From: Amycolatopsis umgeniensis
GTDB taxonomy: Bacteria > Actinomycetota > Actinomycetes > Mycobacteriales > Pseudonocardiaceae
Direction: 5' to 3'
Assembly (NCBI RefSeq): GCF_014205155.1
Contig: NZ_JACHMX010000001.1
Span: forward strand, 7,502,001-7,566,000
DNA: 64,000 nucleotides
A model generated the notes under the pieces. The model saw only the letters and a program-made list of their open reading frames with translations. It did not search any database and was not told the DNA's origin. Shown piece after piece: positions 18,789 to 27,299 of the stretch (positions are counted from its first letter, which is position 1; each line of letters starts with the position of its first letter). Both the position numbers and the translations under genes were made by a program.

Positions 18789-19912
18789 ACCTGTCCGGTG
18801 CCCGCAGCCTGCGCGCGCGGGTCACGCTGCTCGCGACCGGGCTGGTGGCACTGGTCAGCCTCCTGTTGCTCTGGCTGACCTGGAATCTGGTCGGCGACGC
18901 GGTTTCCGCCGTCCCCCAGCTGCCGCCGGGCACCACGGTGCGGGTCGACGGTGTCGACGTCGACGCCTCCGCCGTCACCGAGCATCTGCGGGTGTACGCC
19001 CGGAACCGGGTGCTGCTGTTCGGCGCGGTCGCGTTCTGTTTCGTCGTGCTGGCGGCGGGGATCCTCGCGTGGACGTTCACCGCGCGGGTCCTGCAACCGT
19101 TGCGCGAGATCACCGGTACCGCGCGACGGCTCTCGATCGAATCGATGGGGGAGCGGATCGGCGAGGTCCGCACCAAGGACGAACTCGCCGAACTGGCCGA
19201 GACCTTCGACGACATGCTCGACAGGCTGCAGGCCGCGTTCGACGCCCAACGGCATTTCGTCGCGAACGCCAGCCACGAACTGCGGACCCCGCTCGCGGTC
19301 ATCCGCACCGAACTCGACGTCACCCTGTCCGACGAGCACGCCGACGAAGCCGAATTGCGGCGGATGGCCGGCGTGGTCCGCGACGCGACCGAACGCGCCG
19401 AGCGGCTGGTGGGCTCGCTGCTGCTGCTCGCGCGCACGGACGGCGCGGGGCTGGTGGCCAGGGAACCGGTGGATCTCGCGGTGATCGTCGCGAGCGCGTG
19501 GCGCGCGGTGCGAGCGGATGCCGAGAAACGCGGCCTCCGCACCGAATTCGCGACCCCGGGAGCGGCGACGTTCGGCGATCCCGCGCTGCTGGAACGAATC
19601 GCGGGGAACCTGCTGGAAAACGCCGTACGGCACAACGTCGACGGTGGCTGGCTGGATGTCGTCACCCAGGCGGGTCCACAGTGGTCGGTGCTGCGGGTGC
19701 GTTCGTCCGGCGGCCTGCTCGACCCGGCGGCGGTACCGGAACTGTTCGAACCGTTCCGCCGCGCCGGCGTCGCCAGGACGGCCCGCACCGGCGCCGGGCT
19801 GGGCCTCTCGATCGTGCGGGCCGCCGTCCAGGCCCACGGTGGCACGGTGTCCGCGGAACCCGTTGTGGGAGGCGGTCTTTCGGTGACCGTCCACCTGCCC
19901 GCTCTGCCCTGA
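18785..19912 (+). CDS. sensor histidine kinase, partner of the response regulator
   Basis: A 375-residue membrane kinase. Two transmembrane helices (about 13-36 and 77-98) enclose a short 40-residue extracytoplasmic loop, followed by HAMP (about 98-152), HisKA with His164 in NASHELRTPL, and HATPase with NLLENAVRHN and GAGLGLSIVRAAV. The short sensor loop suggests sensing in or at the membrane. GTG start overlaps the regulator stop. No obvious regulated gene lies beside it; the aldo/keto reductase 26 bases downstream may be co-transcribed. Confidence 0.92.
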   Translation: MNLSGARSLRARVTLLATGLVALVSLLLLWLTWNLVGDAVSAVPQLPPGTTVRVDGVDVDASAVTEHLRVYARNRVLLFGAVAFCFVVLAAGILAWTFTARVLQPLREITGTARRLSIESMGERIGEVRTKDELAELAETFDDMLDRLQAAFDAQRHFVANASHELRTPLAVIRTELDVTLSDEHADEAELRRMAGVVRDATERAERLVGSLLLLARTDGAGLVAREPVDLAVIVASAWRAVRADAEKRGLRTEFATPGAATFGDPALLERIAGNLLENAVRHNVDGGWLDVVTQAGPQWSVLRVRSSGGLLDPAAVPELFEPFRRAGVARTARTGAGLGLSIVRAAVQAHGGTVSAEPVVGGGLSVTVHLPALP

Positions 19913-19938
19913 CAGGCCGCTGGGGTTACGGTTCAAGG

Positions 19939-20760
19939 ATGGTCCCCAGTATTCGGCTGAACAACGGAACGTCCCTTCCCCAGCTCGGGTTCGGGGTGTA
20001 CAAGATCGGCGACGATGAGGTCGTCGGCGCGATCCGCACCGCCATCGAGGCGGGTTACCGCGCCATCGACACGGCGACCCTGTACGCCAACGAGCGCGGG
20101 GTCGGCGAGGCCGTCCGCACCAGCGGGCTGCCGCGCGAGGAACTGTTCGTCACCACGAAACTGTGGAACACCGAGCACGGCCACGACTCCGCGTTGCGCG
20201 CCTTCGACACCAGCCTGAGCGAACTCGGCCTCGAATACGTCGACCTGTACCTGATCCACTGGCCGTTGCCGTCGCAGGACAAGTACGTGGAAACGTGGCG
20301 GGCGCTGGAAAAGATCGCCTCCGACGGCCGGGCCAAGGCGATCGGCGTCTCGAACTTCCAGATCCCGCATCTGGAGCGGCTGTTCGAGGAGACCGGGACC
20401 GTCCCCGCGGTGAACCAGATCGAGTGCCACCCGTGGCTGCAGCAGCCGCTGCTCCGGAACTTCCACGAGAAACACGAGATCGTCACCGAGGCCTGGGGCC
20501 CGCTGGCGCGCGGCGGCGACCTGCTCGCCGACGAGAAGATCACCACGATCGCGGAGAAGCACGGCAAGACACCCGCGCAGGTCGTGCTGCGGTGGCACAT
20601 CGAGATGAACCACCTGGTGATCCCGAAGTCCGTCACGCCGGAGCGGATCGCGGCGAACATGGACGTCTTCGACTTCGCCCTCGACGCGCACGACGGCGCC
20701 GCGATCGCGACGCTCGAGCAGGGCAAGCGGCTGGGACCGGATCCGGACAAGCTCTCGTGA
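19939..20760 (+). CDS. aldo/keto reductase
   Basis: A 273-residue NADPH-dependent oxidoreductase of the AKR5-like group (2,5-diketo-gluconate reductase type). The catalytic tetrad is visible: Asp44, Tyr49 (DTATLYANE), Lys74 (TTKLWN), His107 (LIHWPLP). C-terminal IPKSVTPERIAANMDVFDF is the NADP-phosphate contact region. ATG at 19939 is preceded by AAGG only; it starts 26 bases after the kinase gene and could belong to its transcript. Substrate unknown. Confidence 0.9.
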   Translation: MVPSIRLNNGTSLPQLGFGVYKIGDDEVVGAIRTAIEAGYRAIDTATLYANERGVGEAVRTSGLPREELFVTTKLWNTEHGHDSALRAFDTSLSELGLEYVDLYLIHWPLPSQDKYVETWRALEKIASDGRAKAIGVSNFQIPHLERLFEETGTVPAVNQIECHPWLQQPLLRNFHEKHEIVTEAWGPLARGGDLLADEKITTIAEKHGKTPAQVVLRWHIEMNHLVIPKSVTPERIAANMDVFDFALDAHDGAAIATLEQGKRLGPDPDKLS

Positions 20761-20764
20761 GCGA

Positions 20765-20806
20765 CCTCCCCCATCGCATTCAGTCCTCTGAACGCGATGG
20801 GGGAGG
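20765..20806. terminator. palindrome with TCCT loop between convergent genes
   Basis: 19-nt arms (20765-20783, 20788-20806) with one mismatch around TCCT. It starts just after the AKR stop and ends six bases before the PHP gene stop, as expected for a bidirectional terminator. Member of the family also seen at 45556, 45709 and 58501. Confidence 0.8.
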
Positions 20807-20811
20807 GACGC

Positions 20812-22422
20812 CTACCGCACGTCGACGAAGATCGGGTTCCCGTACAGCCACAGGTCTTCGAACGGGTTCGACTGCCCGATCACGTCGGCGCTCGGCTCGA
20901 TCCCGCCGGGCACGTGCTTCTTGCCGTCCGTCCCGCGCGTCCGCACGAAGAACGGTTCGCGCACGTTGCGGAAGGTGTGCCGGAAGGCGACCCGCCGCCC
21001 CGGCGCCCACCGCGGTTCGAAGGACCGCACCACCCGCGTGCCCGGAGCGGTCTGCGCGTCACGGTCGGCGGCCGGGCCGGTCACCGGTCCCGAAACGAGG
21101 TCCAGCCGCGAAAGCCGGGGGATCGCGCCGCCGCCGTTCGGCCGGGCCGCCAGCGTCGCCGAGACGACGACCGTGACGTCGGATCCGCGCCGGACCCGCA
21201 GCCTGCCGCCCATCGTGGCCGACTCCCAGCCGCTGTACGCGCCGAATTCCAGCTCCTGCGCGAGTCCGCCGTGCACCACCCAGACGCGGCCCGCACGCAG
21301 GCCTTCCAACACGCCTTCATGGCTCCGGCGGGTCACGCCGACGACCGTCCGGCTGAACTCGGCGGGTGCGAAGTCCGCGTACGGGGGCAGAGTCTGCGGG
21401 ACACCGGTGTCGATCGGGTCCGGGTAAGCGCCGTGCTCGTCGTAGTAGCCGTCGGGGACACCGGGCCGGACGTGGGTGTCGCCGCGGTTGTAGTGCGAGT
21501 CGGAGTTGCTGGTGATCCACCACGGCTTTCCTTCGGCCAGCAGCGAATCCCACAGTCCGCCGACGGTCGCGGTGCTCCAGTCGAACCCGCCGTAGGTGCG
21601 GTAGGCCGACTCCGGGAAGCCCGGCCACGAGTTCGAGCCGGGGGAGTTGCCGTACCCGCCGCGCGCGCCGCCGCCGCTCCCGAGCGGTTTGGGGAAGCCG
21701 TCGGCCTGGGCTCCCGGCGCGCCTTCCATACCGATGACGATGCCGGGCGCGGCGTCGCGCAGCGCGCGGATCTCGTGCGGGGCGACCCGGCCGTTGCGCA
21801 GCGGATGGTTGATCACCACCACCGGCGCGTGGATGCGGCGAGCCCGTTCTTCGGTGGCGAGCCAGCGGATCGCCTTGACGGCCAATGCCTCGTTGTCCGG
21901 GGTGCCCGGTTCGGTCCCGGTCAGGCGCCAGTCGAAGGCGCGCTCGAACTCACGCAGCTTCGCGGCCTGGTTCGGGCCGGCCTGGAAGAACAGCGTCGCG
22001 TGCTCCGCACCCGGCACGTTCCACTCCATGCCCTGCCACAGCAGGAGATCGCGGTGCTCACGCTGCGCCGCCCTGATCGCGGCGTTCGTGCGCTCCACCG
22101 AAGACTTCTCGTGCGCGGCGTGCCCGTGATCGGTGATCACCGCCCAATCCGCGCCGTGACGGCGGGCGCCGTCGGCGATTCCGTCCACTGTGTACATCGC
22201 GTCGTACGAGTACTGCGTGTGGATGTGGTGATCGCCCACCAGCCAGTGGTAGCGGTTTCGGCCGAAGAGCCTGCCGAGGTCGAGGCCGAGGTCCAGATCG
22301 AGGGCTTCCGCCGGGGCGGTGGCGGCGAGCGGCGCACCCGCGGCCGCCGCGGACACGAGGCCCGCGCGTTTGAGGAATCCGCGGCGGTCGACGCCCGGTT
22401 TTTCGCTGTTCACCGGCGGCAC
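20812..22422 (-). CDS. secreted PHP-domain metallohydrolase
   Basis: A 536-residue exported protein. Residues 13-40 hold a twin-arginine signal (DRRGFLKRAG then a hydrophobic stretch with alanines). The mature part has a polymerase-and-histidinol-phosphatase domain: metal ligands in HHIHTQYSYDA (HxH), ITDHGHA, WQGMEWN and the later NSDSHYN motif. PHP domains hydrolyse phosphoesters; exported versions are common in actinomycetes and of unknown substrate. Start is GTG at 22422 or GTG at 22413. It converges with the AKR gene over a palindromic terminator. Confidence 0.82.
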   Translation of the reverse strand: MPPVNSEKPGVDRRGFLKRAGLVSAAAAGAPLAATAPAEALDLDLGLDLGRLFGRNRYHWLVGDHHIHTQYSYDAMYTVDGIADGARRHGADWAVITDHGHAAHEKSSVERTNAAIRAAQREHRDLLLWQGMEWNVPGAEHATLFFQAGPNQAAKLREFERAFDWRLTGTEPGTPDNEALAVKAIRWLATEERARRIHAPVVVINHPLRNGRVAPHEIRALRDAAPGIVIGMEGAPGAQADGFPKPLGSGGGARGGYGNSPGSNSWPGFPESAYRTYGGFDWSTATVGGLWDSLLAEGKPWWITSNSDSHYNRGDTHVRPGVPDGYYDEHGAYPDPIDTGVPQTLPPYADFAPAEFSRTVVGVTRRSHEGVLEGLRAGRVWVVHGGLAQELEFGAYSGWESATMGGRLRVRRGSDVTVVVSATLAARPNGGGAIPRLSRLDLVSGPVTGPAADRDAQTAPGTRVVRSFEPRWAPGRRVAFRHTFRNVREPFFVRTRGTDGKKHVPGGIEPSADVIGQSNPFEDLWLYGNPIFVDVR

Positions 22423-22479
22423 GCTAAAGAGCCTCGCTGAACGGGCGGTGTCCGGACGGCCAACGATCAGCGCCGTGTG

Positions 22480-22602
22480 ATGATCGTCCCTGTAGAGAAG
22501 GACTCGAGCGAACCCAAGGCGGTCGGCTGGTTGCTCTGGGTACTCGGCGTCGCCCAGGCGCTTAAGAAGATCTTCGCGGACCAGCCCGAAGGCGAGCGCT
22601 GA
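22480..22602 (+). CDS. 40-residue hypothetical small protein with one hydrophobic helix
   Basis: A short ORF from ATG 22480 to TGA 22602. The middle (AVGWLLWVLGVAQALKKIF) is a hydrophobic helix ending in positive charges, with acidic ends, like small membrane-associated proteins. The stop is one base before a 13-bp hairpin terminator. No clear ribosome binding site is visible, so it could be leaderless or spurious. No family recognised. Confidence 0.45.
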   Translation: MIVPVEKDSSEPKAVGWLLWVLGVAQALKKIFADQPEGER

Positions 22603-22603
22603 A

Positions 22604-22640
22604 AGCCCGGCTCCCCGGAGGATGGCAGGGGAGCCGGGCT
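22604..22640. terminator. 13-bp hairpin between two convergent mini-genes
   Basis: Arms 22604-22616 and 22628-22640 are perfect complements (AGCCCGGCTCCCC) with an 11-nt loop. It serves the 40-codon ORF from the left and the 9-codon ORF from the right. No T-tract. Confidence 0.8.
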
Positions 22641-22647
22641 CCCCCGG

Positions 22648-22677
22648 CTAGAAGTCCCGGTTGGCGATCTTCTTCAT
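22648..22677 (-). CDS. candidate nine-residue micro-ORF with ideal ribosome binding site
   Basis: ATG to TAG encodes MKKIANRDF. GGGAGGG sits five to six bases before the ATG, one of the best Shine-Dalgarno sequences in the window, and the stop is seven bases before the hairpin at 22604-22640. Upstream, the fadB terminator (22791-22826) ends the preceding gene, so this would be an independent short transcript; a small hairpin ACCTGG-TCTT-CCAGGT lies 40 bases before the start. A leader peptide, a regulatory micro-ORF or a signalling peptide are options. The reading frame stays open upstream to a GTG, giving about 39 residues, but without a matching ribosome site. Confidence 0.45.
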   Translation of the reverse strand: MKKIANRDF

Positions 22678-22790
22678 CGGGTTCCCTCCCAGTTCTTTCG
22701 TTTCTTCCCCAGTACCTGGAAGACCAGGTGTAGGCCGAGTGTTCCGGAAATCACAGCCGCGCGCCACAAAGTCCACGAAATACGCAAAAA

Positions 22791-22826
22791 GCCACCGTCG
22801 GCGACCAAGGGATCGCCGACGGTGGC
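22791..22826 (-). terminator. intrinsic terminator of fadB
   Basis: 14-bp perfect stem (22791-22804 with 22813-22826), 8-nt loop, followed on the minus strand by TTTTT (22786-22790). Classic Rho-independent terminator 15 bases after the fadB stop. Confidence 0.92.
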
Positions 22827-22840
22827 CTTTTCGGTCAGGC

Positions 22841-24952
22841 TCAGGAGAGCGGCACGCTCGCCACACCCGGGGCCAGGAACGGCTTGCCGTTGACGTTCTC
22901 GGACACACCGGCCCGGTCCAGGTACGGCGTGATGCCGCCGAGCCAGAACGGCCAGCCCGCGCCGAGGATCAGGCACAGGTCGATGTCCTGGGCCTCCGCG
23001 ACCACGCCCTCGTCGAGCATGATCCGGATCTCCTCGGCGATCGCGGCCAGCGCGCGGTCACGCACCTGCTCGGACGTCGACGGCGCGTCGCCGCGCCGCC
23101 ACAGTTCGGCGACCTCGGGATCGACGGTGGCGTTGCCGTGAGCGTCCCACTGCCAGACGCCCTTCTTGCCCGCCTTGACGAAACGGTCGAGGTTCTCGCT
23201 GACGGTGAACCGGTCCGGGAACGCCTCGTGCAGGGTTTCCCCGACGTGCAAGGCGATCGCTGGGCCGACCAGCTGCATCAGCGTCAGCGGGGTCATCGGC
23301 AGGCCCAGCGGCTCGAGCGCCTTGTCGGCGACCTCGAACGGCGTGCCCTCGTCCACGGTCACCAGCACCTCGCCGAGGAACCTCAGCAGCAGCCGGTTGA
23401 CCACGAACGCGGACGCGTCCTTGACCAGCACGCTCGACTTCTTGAGCTGCTTGCCGAGCGCGAACGCGGTGGCCAGCGCGGCGTCGTCGGTCTTCTCCGC
23501 GCGGACGATCTCCAGCAACGGCATCACCGCGACCGGGTTGAAGAAGTGGAACCCGACCACGCGTTCCGGATGCTTCAGCTGCGACGCCATCGCGGTGATC
23601 GACAGCGACGAGGTGTTCGTCGCCAGGATCGCCTCGGGGGAGACGTACTGCTCCAGGTCGGCGAACACCTTCTGCTTGACGCCCAGCTCCTCGAACACCG
23701 CCTCGATCACGAAGTCGGCGTCGGCGAAGGCGGACTTGTCGAGCGAGCCGGTGACGAGCGCCTTCAGGCGGTTCGCGCCGTCCGGCGACACGCGCTTCTT
23801 GGCCAGCAGCTTGTCGATCTCATCGTGCACATAGGACACACCCTTGTCGACCCGCTCCTGGTCGACGTCGGTGAGCACCACGGGCACCTTGAGACGGCGC
23901 ACGAACAGCAGCGCCATCTGGCTGGCCATCAGGCCCGCGCCGACGATGCCGACCTTGTTCACCTTGCGCGCCAACGATTTGTCCGGCGCGCCCGCGGGCC
24001 GCTTGGCCCGCTTGTTGACCAGGTTGAACGAGTACAGCCCGGCGCGCAGCGTGTCGTCCATCAGGAGTTCGGCGAGCCCGTCGGTCTCGGCCGCGTAGCC
24101 GCGGTCGAGGTCGTTCTCGCGGGCCAGTTCCAACAGCTCGACGGCCTTGGTCGCGCCAGGGGACGCGCCCTTCGTGCGTCCGTCCACAATGGCCTTGGCG
24201 CGGGCGATCGCCGCGTCCCAGCCCGCGCCGCGGTCGATCTCGCGGCGGGCGGGGGTGATCTCGCCGTTGACGACCTTCGCCAGCCACAGCAGCGACTGCT
24301 CCAGGTAGTCGGCCGAACCGAAGACCTCGTCGACGATGCCGAGCTCCGCCGCCTGCGCGACCTTCAGCATCTTGTTCTGTGCCAGCGCGTTCTCGATGAT
24401 CACGGTGACCGCGGCGTCCGGCCCGATCAGGTTCGGCAGCAGCTGCGTGCCGCCCCAGCCCGGGAACAGGCCGAGGAAGACCTCGGGGAACGCGATCGCG
24501 GGGGTGTTCTCGGAAAGCGTGCGGTAGTGGCAGGAGAGCGCGAGTTCGAGCCCGCCGCCCATCACCGCGCCGTTGATGAAGCCGAAGGTCGGGATCTCGG
24601 TTTCGGTGAGACGGCGGAAGACGTCGTGCCCGGTCTGCGCGATCTCCCGCGCCAGCGCCGGATCCGCGACCGCTTCGACACCGGAAAGGTCGGCGCCGAC
24701 GGCGAAGATGAACGGTTTGCCGATGACCGCGATCGCGGCGGGCTCGGCCGCGAAGGCGGTGTCGAGCGCGGCGTTGAGACTCACCAGGCCCTGCGGCCCG
24801 AAGGTGTTCGGCCGGGTGTGGTCGTGGCCGTTGTCCAACGTGATCAGGGCGACCGCTTTGGTCAACCCGGGCACCTTCACCAACCGGGTGACGGCGTTCG
24901 TGACGACCTCGTCGGGGAAGGCGGCTTTCGCCTGTTCAGCGGTGAAAGTCAT
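22841..24952 (-). CDS. fadB: fatty acid oxidation multifunctional enzyme: enoyl-CoA hydratase and 3-hydroxyacyl-CoA dehydrogenase
   Basis: A 703-residue fusion. N-terminal crotonase domain (about 1-290) with oxyanion-hole segments AVGADLSG and GGGLELALSCHYR, and catalytic Glu in FPEVFLGLFPGWGGTQLL. C-terminal NAD-binding 3-hydroxyacyl-CoA dehydrogenase (about 325-700) with GAGLMASQMA and catalytic HFFNPVAVMPLLEIV. Together with the thiolase it completes beta-oxidation, making acetyl-CoA. The ATG at 24952 overlaps the thiolase stop (TAATG), so translation is coupled. A long extension upstream in frame is only shadow of the thiolase gene. Confidence 0.94.
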   Translation of the reverse strand: MTFTAEQAKAAFPDEVVTNAVTRLVKVPGLTKAVALITLDNGHDHTRPNTFGPQGLVSLNAALDTAFAAEPAAIAVIGKPFIFAVGADLSGVEAVADPALAREIAQTGHDVFRRLTETEIPTFGFINGAVMGGGLELALSCHYRTLSENTPAIAFPEVFLGLFPGWGGTQLLPNLIGPDAAVTVIIENALAQNKMLKVAQAAELGIVDEVFGSADYLEQSLLWLAKVVNGEITPARREIDRGAGWDAAIARAKAIVDGRTKGASPGATKAVELLELARENDLDRGYAAETDGLAELLMDDTLRAGLYSFNLVNKRAKRPAGAPDKSLARKVNKVGIVGAGLMASQMALLFVRRLKVPVVLTDVDQERVDKGVSYVHDEIDKLLAKKRVSPDGANRLKALVTGSLDKSAFADADFVIEAVFEELGVKQKVFADLEQYVSPEAILATNTSSLSITAMASQLKHPERVVGFHFFNPVAVMPLLEIVRAEKTDDAALATAFALGKQLKKSSVLVKDASAFVVNRLLLRFLGEVLVTVDEGTPFEVADKALEPLGLPMTPLTLMQLVGPAIALHVGETLHEAFPDRFTVSENLDRFVKAGKKGVWQWDAHGNATVDPEVAELWRRGDAPSTSEQVRDRALAAIAEEIRIMLDEGVVAEAQDIDLCLILGAGWPFWLGGITPYLDRAGVSENVNGKPFLAPGVASVPLS

Positions 24953-26187
24953 TACTTCGCCCCCTCGGAGTAGGCCGGGTTCTCCCAGATGACCGTGCCG
25001 CCCATGCCGATGCCGATGCACATGGTGGTCAGGCCGTAGCGCACGTCGGGACGCTCGGCGAACTGACGTGAAAGCTGCGTCATCAGCCGGACACCGGAGG
25101 ACGCGAGCGGGTGACCGCACGCGATCGCGCCGCCCCACTGGTTGACGCGAGGGTCGTCGTCGGCGATGCCGAAGTGGTCGAGGAAAGCGAGCACCTGGAC
25201 GGCGAACGCCTCGTTGATCTCGAACAGGCCGATGTCGTCGATCGACAGGCCGGTGCGCTTGAACAGCTTCTCGGTGGCGGGCACCGGGCCGATGCCCATG
25301 ACCTCCGGTTCGACGCCGGCGAAGGAGTAGCCCACCAGGCGCATGCCGATCGGCAGGCCGAGTTCGCGGGCGGTGTCCTCGTCGGCGAGCAGGGCCGCGG
25401 TGGCGCCGTCGTTGAGACCGGCCGCGTTGCCCGCGGTGATCCGGCCGTGCGGGCGGAACGGCGTCTTCAGCCCGGCGAGCGTCTCGAGCGTGGTGCCGGG
25501 GCGCGGCGGCTCGTCCTCGGTCGCGAGACCCCAGCCCAGTTCCTTCGAACGGGTGGCGACCGGGACCAGCTCGGGCCCGATCTTGCCGGTCTTCACGGCC
25601 TCGGCGTACTTCTCCTGGCTGCGCGCGGCGAAAGCGTCGGTGCGCTGCTTGGTGATCGCCGGGAACCGGTCGTGCAGGTTCTCCGCGGTCTGTCCCATCA
25701 CGAGCGCCGTCGGGTCGACGAGCTTGTCGGCGATGATGCGCGGGTTCGGGTCGACGCCCTCGCCCATCGGGTGGCGGCCCATGTGCTCGACGCCGCCGGC
25801 GATGGCGATGTCGTAGGCGCCGAAGCCGATCCCGCTCGCGGTGGTGGTGACCGCGGTCATCGCGCCCGCGCACATGCGGTCGAGCGCGAACCCGGGCACC
25901 GACTTCGGCAGGCCTGCCAGCAGCGCGGCGGTGCGGCCGATGGTCAGGCCCTGGTCACCGATCTGGGTGGTGGCGGCGATCGCCACCTCGTCGACGCGCT
26001 CGGGCGGCAGCTCGGGATGCCGGCGCAGCAGTTCACGGATGGCGTTGACGACGAGGTCGTCGGCACGGGTGCCGGCGTACATGCCTTTGTCACCGGCCTT
26101 GCCGAAGGGCGTTCGCACCCCTTCGACGAAGGCGACATTGCGTACCGACCGCGCGTTCGGCGCGAGCGGTGTTGCTCCTGCGGCCAC
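24952..26187 (-). CDS. fadA: acetyl-CoA acyltransferase (thiolase)
   Basis: A 411-residue degradative thiolase. Acyl-accepting Cys in LDRMCAGAMTAV, the second active-site region IACGHPLASSGVRL with His, and the C-terminal Cys in LTTMCIGIGMGG. Cleaves 3-ketoacyl-CoA in beta-oxidation. GTG start at 26187 is preceded by AGGAG at a good distance. First gene of the fadAB operon; a perfect 7-bp inverted repeat at 26232-26249 lies 44 bases upstream and may bind a fatty-acid-responsive repressor. Confidence 0.95.
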   Translation of the reverse strand: MAAGATPLAPNARSVRNVAFVEGVRTPFGKAGDKGMYAGTRADDLVVNAIRELLRRHPELPPERVDEVAIAATTQIGDQGLTIGRTAALLAGLPKSVPGFALDRMCAGAMTAVTTTASGIGFGAYDIAIAGGVEHMGRHPMGEGVDPNPRIIADKLVDPTALVMGQTAENLHDRFPAITKQRTDAFAARSQEKYAEAVKTGKIGPELVPVATRSKELGWGLATEDEPPRPGTTLETLAGLKTPFRPHGRITAGNAAGLNDGATAALLADEDTARELGLPIGMRLVGYSFAGVEPEVMGIGPVPATEKLFKRTGLSIDDIGLFEINEAFAVQVLAFLDHFGIADDDPRVNQWGGAIACGHPLASSGVRLMTQLSRQFAERPDVRYGLTTMCIGIGMGGTVIWENPAYSEGAK

Positions 26188-26231
26188 GAATGCTCCTGAA
26201 GTAGAGGTAGTCCTGACCGCACCCTAGCCCC

Positions 26232-26249
26232 GGTTACCCGCCGGTAACC
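26232..26249. promoter_or_regulatory. palindrome GGTTACC-N4-GGTAACC upstream of fadA
   Basis: Perfect 7-bp arms with 4-base centre, size and symmetry of TetR/FadR-type operators; located in the fadA upstream region, also 124 bases before the beta-lactamase gene. Confidence 0.5.
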
Positions 26250-26372
26250 AGGATGGTGGCCCGGTCGAGTGGGGGAAGGCACACTCCTGGGTTCTTCGGC
26301 GTCGGCCGCTTGGCCGATCCGGGGGACGTGGGGAAGTTGCTATGTTCGAAGTGATCAGGGGGAGGGATCACG

Positions 26373-27299
26373 ATGACAACGCCGGGTCCGGCCGTCACCC
26401 GTCGTGCGCTTCTGGGGATGGCGGTCCTCGTGCCGCTGGCCGCCTGCACTCGCGGAGCCCCACCCGCGCCGTCGTCCGATCCGCCTCCGCCGCCACCACC
26501 GCCTTCACCCAGCAGGCAGTTCCACGACCGGTTGCTGGAACTCGAGAAGAAGTTCGACGCCAGGCTCGGCGTGTACGCGCTCGACACCGAGGGCGGCGGC
26601 ACGGTCGAATACCGCGCGGACGAGCGGTTCGCGTTCTGTTCGACCTTCAAAGGGGTCGCGGCGGCCGCGGTCCTGCAGCGCAATCCGTTGTCACATCTGG
26701 AAACCCGGGTCAGCTATTCCCGCGACGACCTGATGAAGCACGCCCCGGTCACCGGGCAGCACGTCGCCACCGGGATGACGATCCGCCAGCTGTGCGACGC
26801 CGCCGTCCGGTTCAGCGACGGCACCGCGGGCAACCTGCTGCTGCGGGAGCTCGGCGGCCCCGCCCAGCTGACGGCGTTCGCGCGCAGCCTCGGCGACACC
26901 ACCACGCGGATGGACAGGGTCGAGCCGCTGATCACCGAAGCCACCCCGGGGGATCCGCGCGACACCACGACACCGCGGGCGTTCGGCGCCGACTACCAGA
27001 GGATCGTGCTGGGCGACACGCTGACGGCCGACAAACGCGACTTCCTCCGCGACCTTCTCCAGCGCAACGTCACCGGCGCCGAGCGGATCCGGGCGGGCCT
27101 GCCCGACGGCTGGACCATCGCCGACAAGACCGGGACGGGCGATTACGGCACGTTGAACGACATCGCCGTCGTGTGGCCGCCCGGCAAGGCACCGATCGTC
27201 ATGGCGATCATGTCCAGCAAAGCGGCCAAGGACGCGCCTTACGATCAGGCGCTGCTCGCCGAGGCGGCGAAGTACGTGGTCGGAAGGCTGGCTCGGTGA
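26373..27299 (+). CDS. bla: class A beta-lactamase, Tat/lipoprotein-type
   Basis: A 308-residue serine beta-lactamase. Residues 10-25 carry twin Arg (TRRALLGM) and a lipobox ending LAAC25, so it is probably a lipid-anchored Tat substrate. A Pro-rich linker follows. Active site: Ser90-Thr-Phe-Lys93; Ser148-Asp149-Gly150 where many enzymes have SDN, a Gly shared with mycobacterial BlaC; Glu184 equals Ambler E166; Lys252-Thr-Gly. The omega loop reads EPLITEATPGD, so the usual Asn170 is Thr188, which is unusual because Asn170 helps position the deacylating water. Activity could therefore be altered. No blaR/blaI regulator is next to it. Confidence 0.93.
   Translation: MTTPGPAVTRRALLGMAVLVPLAACTRGAPPAPSSDPPPPPPPPSPSRQFHDRLLELEKKFDARLGVYALDTEGGGTVEYRADERFAFCSTFKGVAAAAVLQRNPLSHLETRVSYSRDDLMKHAPVTGQHVATGMTIRQLCDAAVRFSDGTAGNLLLRELGGPAQLTAFARSLGDTTTRMDRVEPLITEATPGDPRDTTTPRAFGADYQRIVLGDTLTADKRDFLRDLLQRNVTGAERIRAGLPDGWTIADKTGTGDYGTLNDIAVVWPPGKAPIVMAIMSSKAAKDAPYDQALLAEAAKYVVGRLAR

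Noticed and set aside
22678..22908. 86-codon frame ending at the nine-codon ORF
   Set aside because: It runs through the fadB terminator stem; the only good ribosome site is before the internal ATG at 22677.
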